From Clostridia bacterium (GTDB lineage Bacteria; Bacillota_A; Clostridia; Oscillospirales; CAG-272): DNA of 7,207 nucleotides. This document shows positions 5,218 through 7,207 of the stretch, in pieces (the first letter of the stretch is position 1; every line of letters starts with the position of its first letter). A program made the position numbers and the translations under genes. The notes under the pieces were generated by a model. It was not told the DNA's origin, did not search any database, and worked only from the letters and a program-made list of their open reading frames with translations. The stretch spans positions 1 through 7,207 of the forward strand of contig JAFTSR010000361.1 in the NCBI GenBank assembly GCA_017467225.1, written 5' to 3'.

Positions 5218-7207
5218 AGCTGCTGAGTTACGAACTGAAAAAGACATTTGCCTCGTCCGCAACCCGTCTTTTGTGCCTCTTGCTGCTTCTTTTGCATGTG
5301 GTTCTGACGGCGGTTTCCGCGCAAAATACGGCAAATGCAAGCGTGCCACCGCAGGCGTTGAACGCGCTGATTGCGGCATATACCCGTGACGAGCAGGCCG
5401 TTATGCAGGCGTACGAGGAAAGACAGGGCGTCCTGAAGGAATATCAGGATACGATCGCGCAAATGCCGACGGAGCAGGCAGCGAGCTATCCGCCGCCTGC
5501 CTTGACGGATATTTATGCGACGGACGAGGTATGGACGGATGAGGACGTATATCTGGCGCTGTTTGATCTGATCGAATACCGCCAAGCTTATCAAAAGGAT
5601 ATCGCCGCACTCCTGCGCGAAACGCAGGCGAAATATCAGGCCTATCTCTCCGATGGCACGACCAACCGCGCGGCGATCATGGAGCAATACCGCTATCTTA
5701 CGCATTATCATCCGCTCTATGAGTCAGTCAGCCTTCCACTGGCTACTGTTCGCGGCTGGGATACCGTCTTCTTTGGCGTTTTTCCGGACATTATGTGCGG
5801 ATTGCTGCTGCTTCTTGTGCTCAGTCCACTGTTTACCGTCGAGCGGACAGAGAACGTGTATGCCGTCCTGCGCACGACTAAGAGAGGTCGCCGCACCTTG
5901 ACGCTTGTCAAGCTTTGTACGGCTTTTGTGATCGCTGTGATAACGGCGGTGCTGTTTTCTGCCATAACGCTGCTGACCGTCGCGGTGAGTACCGGCCTGT
6001 CCGATCCGACGGCTCCCGTTCAGCTGCTGACAAAAATGAAATATTGCCCATGGGAGATGTCCATGACAAACTTTTGGCTATTCTCCTTGGGGCTGAAAGT
6101 GCTCGCCTTCAGTATGCTGGCTATGATCGTGTGCGGCCTTTCTGCCGCTGCTACACGCGCCTCCCGGGCGCTTTTGCCCGGCTTGGTTTTGTGGATCGGC
6201 TGTGCTGCAGGACTGTTTTTGCCGCAAGGCTCTTTCTGGGCATCCTGCAATTTGCTCTCCTTAGCCAACGCGTATCCCGTATCCATGCGGTATCGCGGAT
6301 ATCGGCTTTGGGGTTTGATATGCATCGATCAAGTGGCGGCGAGCCTTTGCTTGTGGGGAACTGCTGCGGCAGTTTGCGTCGGATATTTTGTATGGGTGCG
6401 CGGCTTGCGTTCTCCTTTAGCAGGCCACTCCGGAATTTCAAAGCCACCAAAGGGACGTACTGCTTTCTCTCGGAAAGCTGAACGTATACGCAAGACGCAG
6501 CGCATGCCGCTGTCACTCTTTGGCGGCGAGATGGAAAAAATAGCGACTTCCCGCAGCGGTGCGATTGTTCTGGCATTGTTTTTGCTGTTGGAAGTGGGAC
6601 AATGCGTCAGGGACTGCTGTACGGAGCCTGATACAAGTGAGCAGGAATACCGCCGCTACACTACTGTCTATGCGGGGGAGTTGACTGAGGATACGGTGAG
6701 CAGCCTTTTGCAGGAGAAGCAGCAGATCGTCGGGACCATGAGTGCGTATGGCAACATGCTGACCTTAGCCTGGGAAGGCGCCATTTCTCATGACGCATGG
6801 CAGGCTTACATTCTGGACTATGCAGATGCATATCGTCGCTCGGATGCTATCACGCGCGTGACGGAGCATCTTTCGGCGCTGTCTGCCCAAACCGGTGGCA
6901 AAACACCGTGGCTGCTTTACGATACGGGATGGCAGCGCATTTTCCGTCGCGGTGCAGACCTGGCACTGATCGTAACGGTTGTCTACCTTTCTTCGGTCAT
7001 TTTCCCTACGGAATATCGGAAAAGAGCATCCGGCGGCGCATTTTATCCATTGCTCCATGCGGCAAAGCGCGGACGTCTGTCCATACTGCTCTTTAAGTGT
7101 GCCGCTGCAGCCGTATGTGGCGGTGTGCTCACTTTACTCTCACAGCTGCTTCTGATTTTTCCCTTATTTATGCAAGACGAGTGGATTTCCCCCACGGCTC
7201 CTTTGTC
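5214..7207 (+). CDS. Tandem-module ABC-2-like membrane protein, 3' truncated by window
   Basis: The frame is open from ATG 5214 to the end of the window (664 codons, no stop). The start overlaps the lipoprotein stop, and GGTGGG lies just upstream. The protein begins MKLLSYELKKTF, a cytoplasmic start typical of ABC-2 permeases. Module 1 has TM1 (about 14-36), an outside helical domain (about 37-180) and TM2 (186-208). A cytoplasmic E210...L219..T222-K-R-G-R patch resembles the E...L..T..GR segment of ABC-2 permeases. TMs follow near 232-255, 283-306, 312-330 and 360-385. A Lys/Arg-rich linker (386-436) leads to module 2: GGEMEKI (437-443), a TM (447-465), an outside domain (466-575), a TM (580-598), a second E600...K618-R-G-R patch and a TM near 623-650. 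Motif order repeats, suggesting internal duplication. It would need an ATPase, not seen here and probably encoded downstream. The transported substrate is unknown. A non-transporter membrane role is possible but less likely. Confidence 0.8.
   Translation, partial: MKLLSYELKKTFASSATRLLCLLLLLLHVVLTAVSAQNTANASVPPQALNALIAAYTRDEQAVMQAYEERQGVLKEYQDTIAQMPTEQAASYPPPALTDIYATDEVWTDEDVYLALFDLIEYRQAYQKDIAALLRETQAKYQAYLSDGTTNRAAIMEQYRYLTHYHPLYESVSLPLATVRGWDTVFFGVFPDIMCGLLLLLVLSPLFTVERTENVYAVLRTTKRGRRTLTLVKLCTAFVIAVITAVLFSAITLLTVAVSTGLSDPTAPVQLLTKMKYCPWEMSMTNFWLFSLGLKVLAFSMLAMIVCGLSAAATRASRALLPGLVLWIGCAAGLFLPQGSFWASCNLLSLANAYPVSMRYRGYRLWGLICIDQVAASLCLWGTAAAVCVGYFVWVRGLRSPLAGHSGISKPPKGRTAFSRKAERIRKTQRMPLSLFGGEMEKIATSRSGAIVLALFLLLEVGQCVRDCCTEPDTSEQEYRRYTTVYAGELTEDTVSSLLQEKQQIVGTMSAYGNMLTLAWEGAISHDAWQAYILDYADAYRRSDAITRVTEHLSALSAQTGGKTPWLLYDTGWQRIFRRGADLALIVTVVYLSSVIFPTEYRKRASGGAFYPLLHAAKRGRLSILLFKCAAAAVCGGVLTLLSQLLLIFPLFMQDEWISPTAPL

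Noticed and set aside
5915..6481. A 188-codon + strand open frame inside the permease region
   Set aside because: It lies within the continuous permease frame, which gives clear membrane segments. The alternative frame gives Cys/Arg-rich sequence with no motif.

Overview
The window looks like chromosomal DNA of a Gram-positive, gut-type Clostridia relative (Oscillospiraceae/Ruminococcaceae-like). This is an inference from moderate GC, strong purine-rich Shine-Dalgarno sites, a lipoprotein of a style common in that group, and an intergenic repeat of a type scattered through such genomes. Every gene lies on the + strand. No RNA gene, transposase, CRISPR array or phage gene was seen.

Layout. 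Bases 1-300 are non-coding: a short intergenic repeat (about 27-66), then a regulatory region with two operator clusters flanking phased A-tracts, and a promoter. Bases 301-948 encode an OmpR-family response regulator broken by a single in-frame TAA at 556-558 (codon 86). Both sides of the stop are otherwise intact. A membrane sensor histidine kinase follows at 945-2315, overlapping by 4 bp. A 136-base gap (2316-2451) carries a 13-bp tandem repeat and a second promoter with four operator half-sites. It drives a secreted protein of unknown function (2452-3825). A GC-rich stem-loop and a strong housekeeping promoter come next. They lead to a lipoprotein (3949-5217) overlapping by 4 bp a large membrane protein (from 5214, running off the window) that resembles an ABC-2-type permease with two tandem modules.

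How the parts fit. The regulator/kinase promoter and the secreted-protein promoter share the same 11-bp-phased direct repeats (half-sites like TGTWAH, spacer GGAGT/GAAGT), at the same 9-bp distance from the -10 box. This suggests that one response regulator, most simply the one encoded here, controls its own operon and the secreted protein. The lipoprotein/permease operon lacks these boxes and has a near-consensus sigma-A promoter, so it appears to be a separate, probably constitutive unit. Its ATPase would be expected downstream. The nonsense codon in the regulator and a Gly-to-Cys change in the kinase G1 box raise the possibility that this two-component system is decaying or unusually regulated in this strain. 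A sequencing error could also explain the stop.
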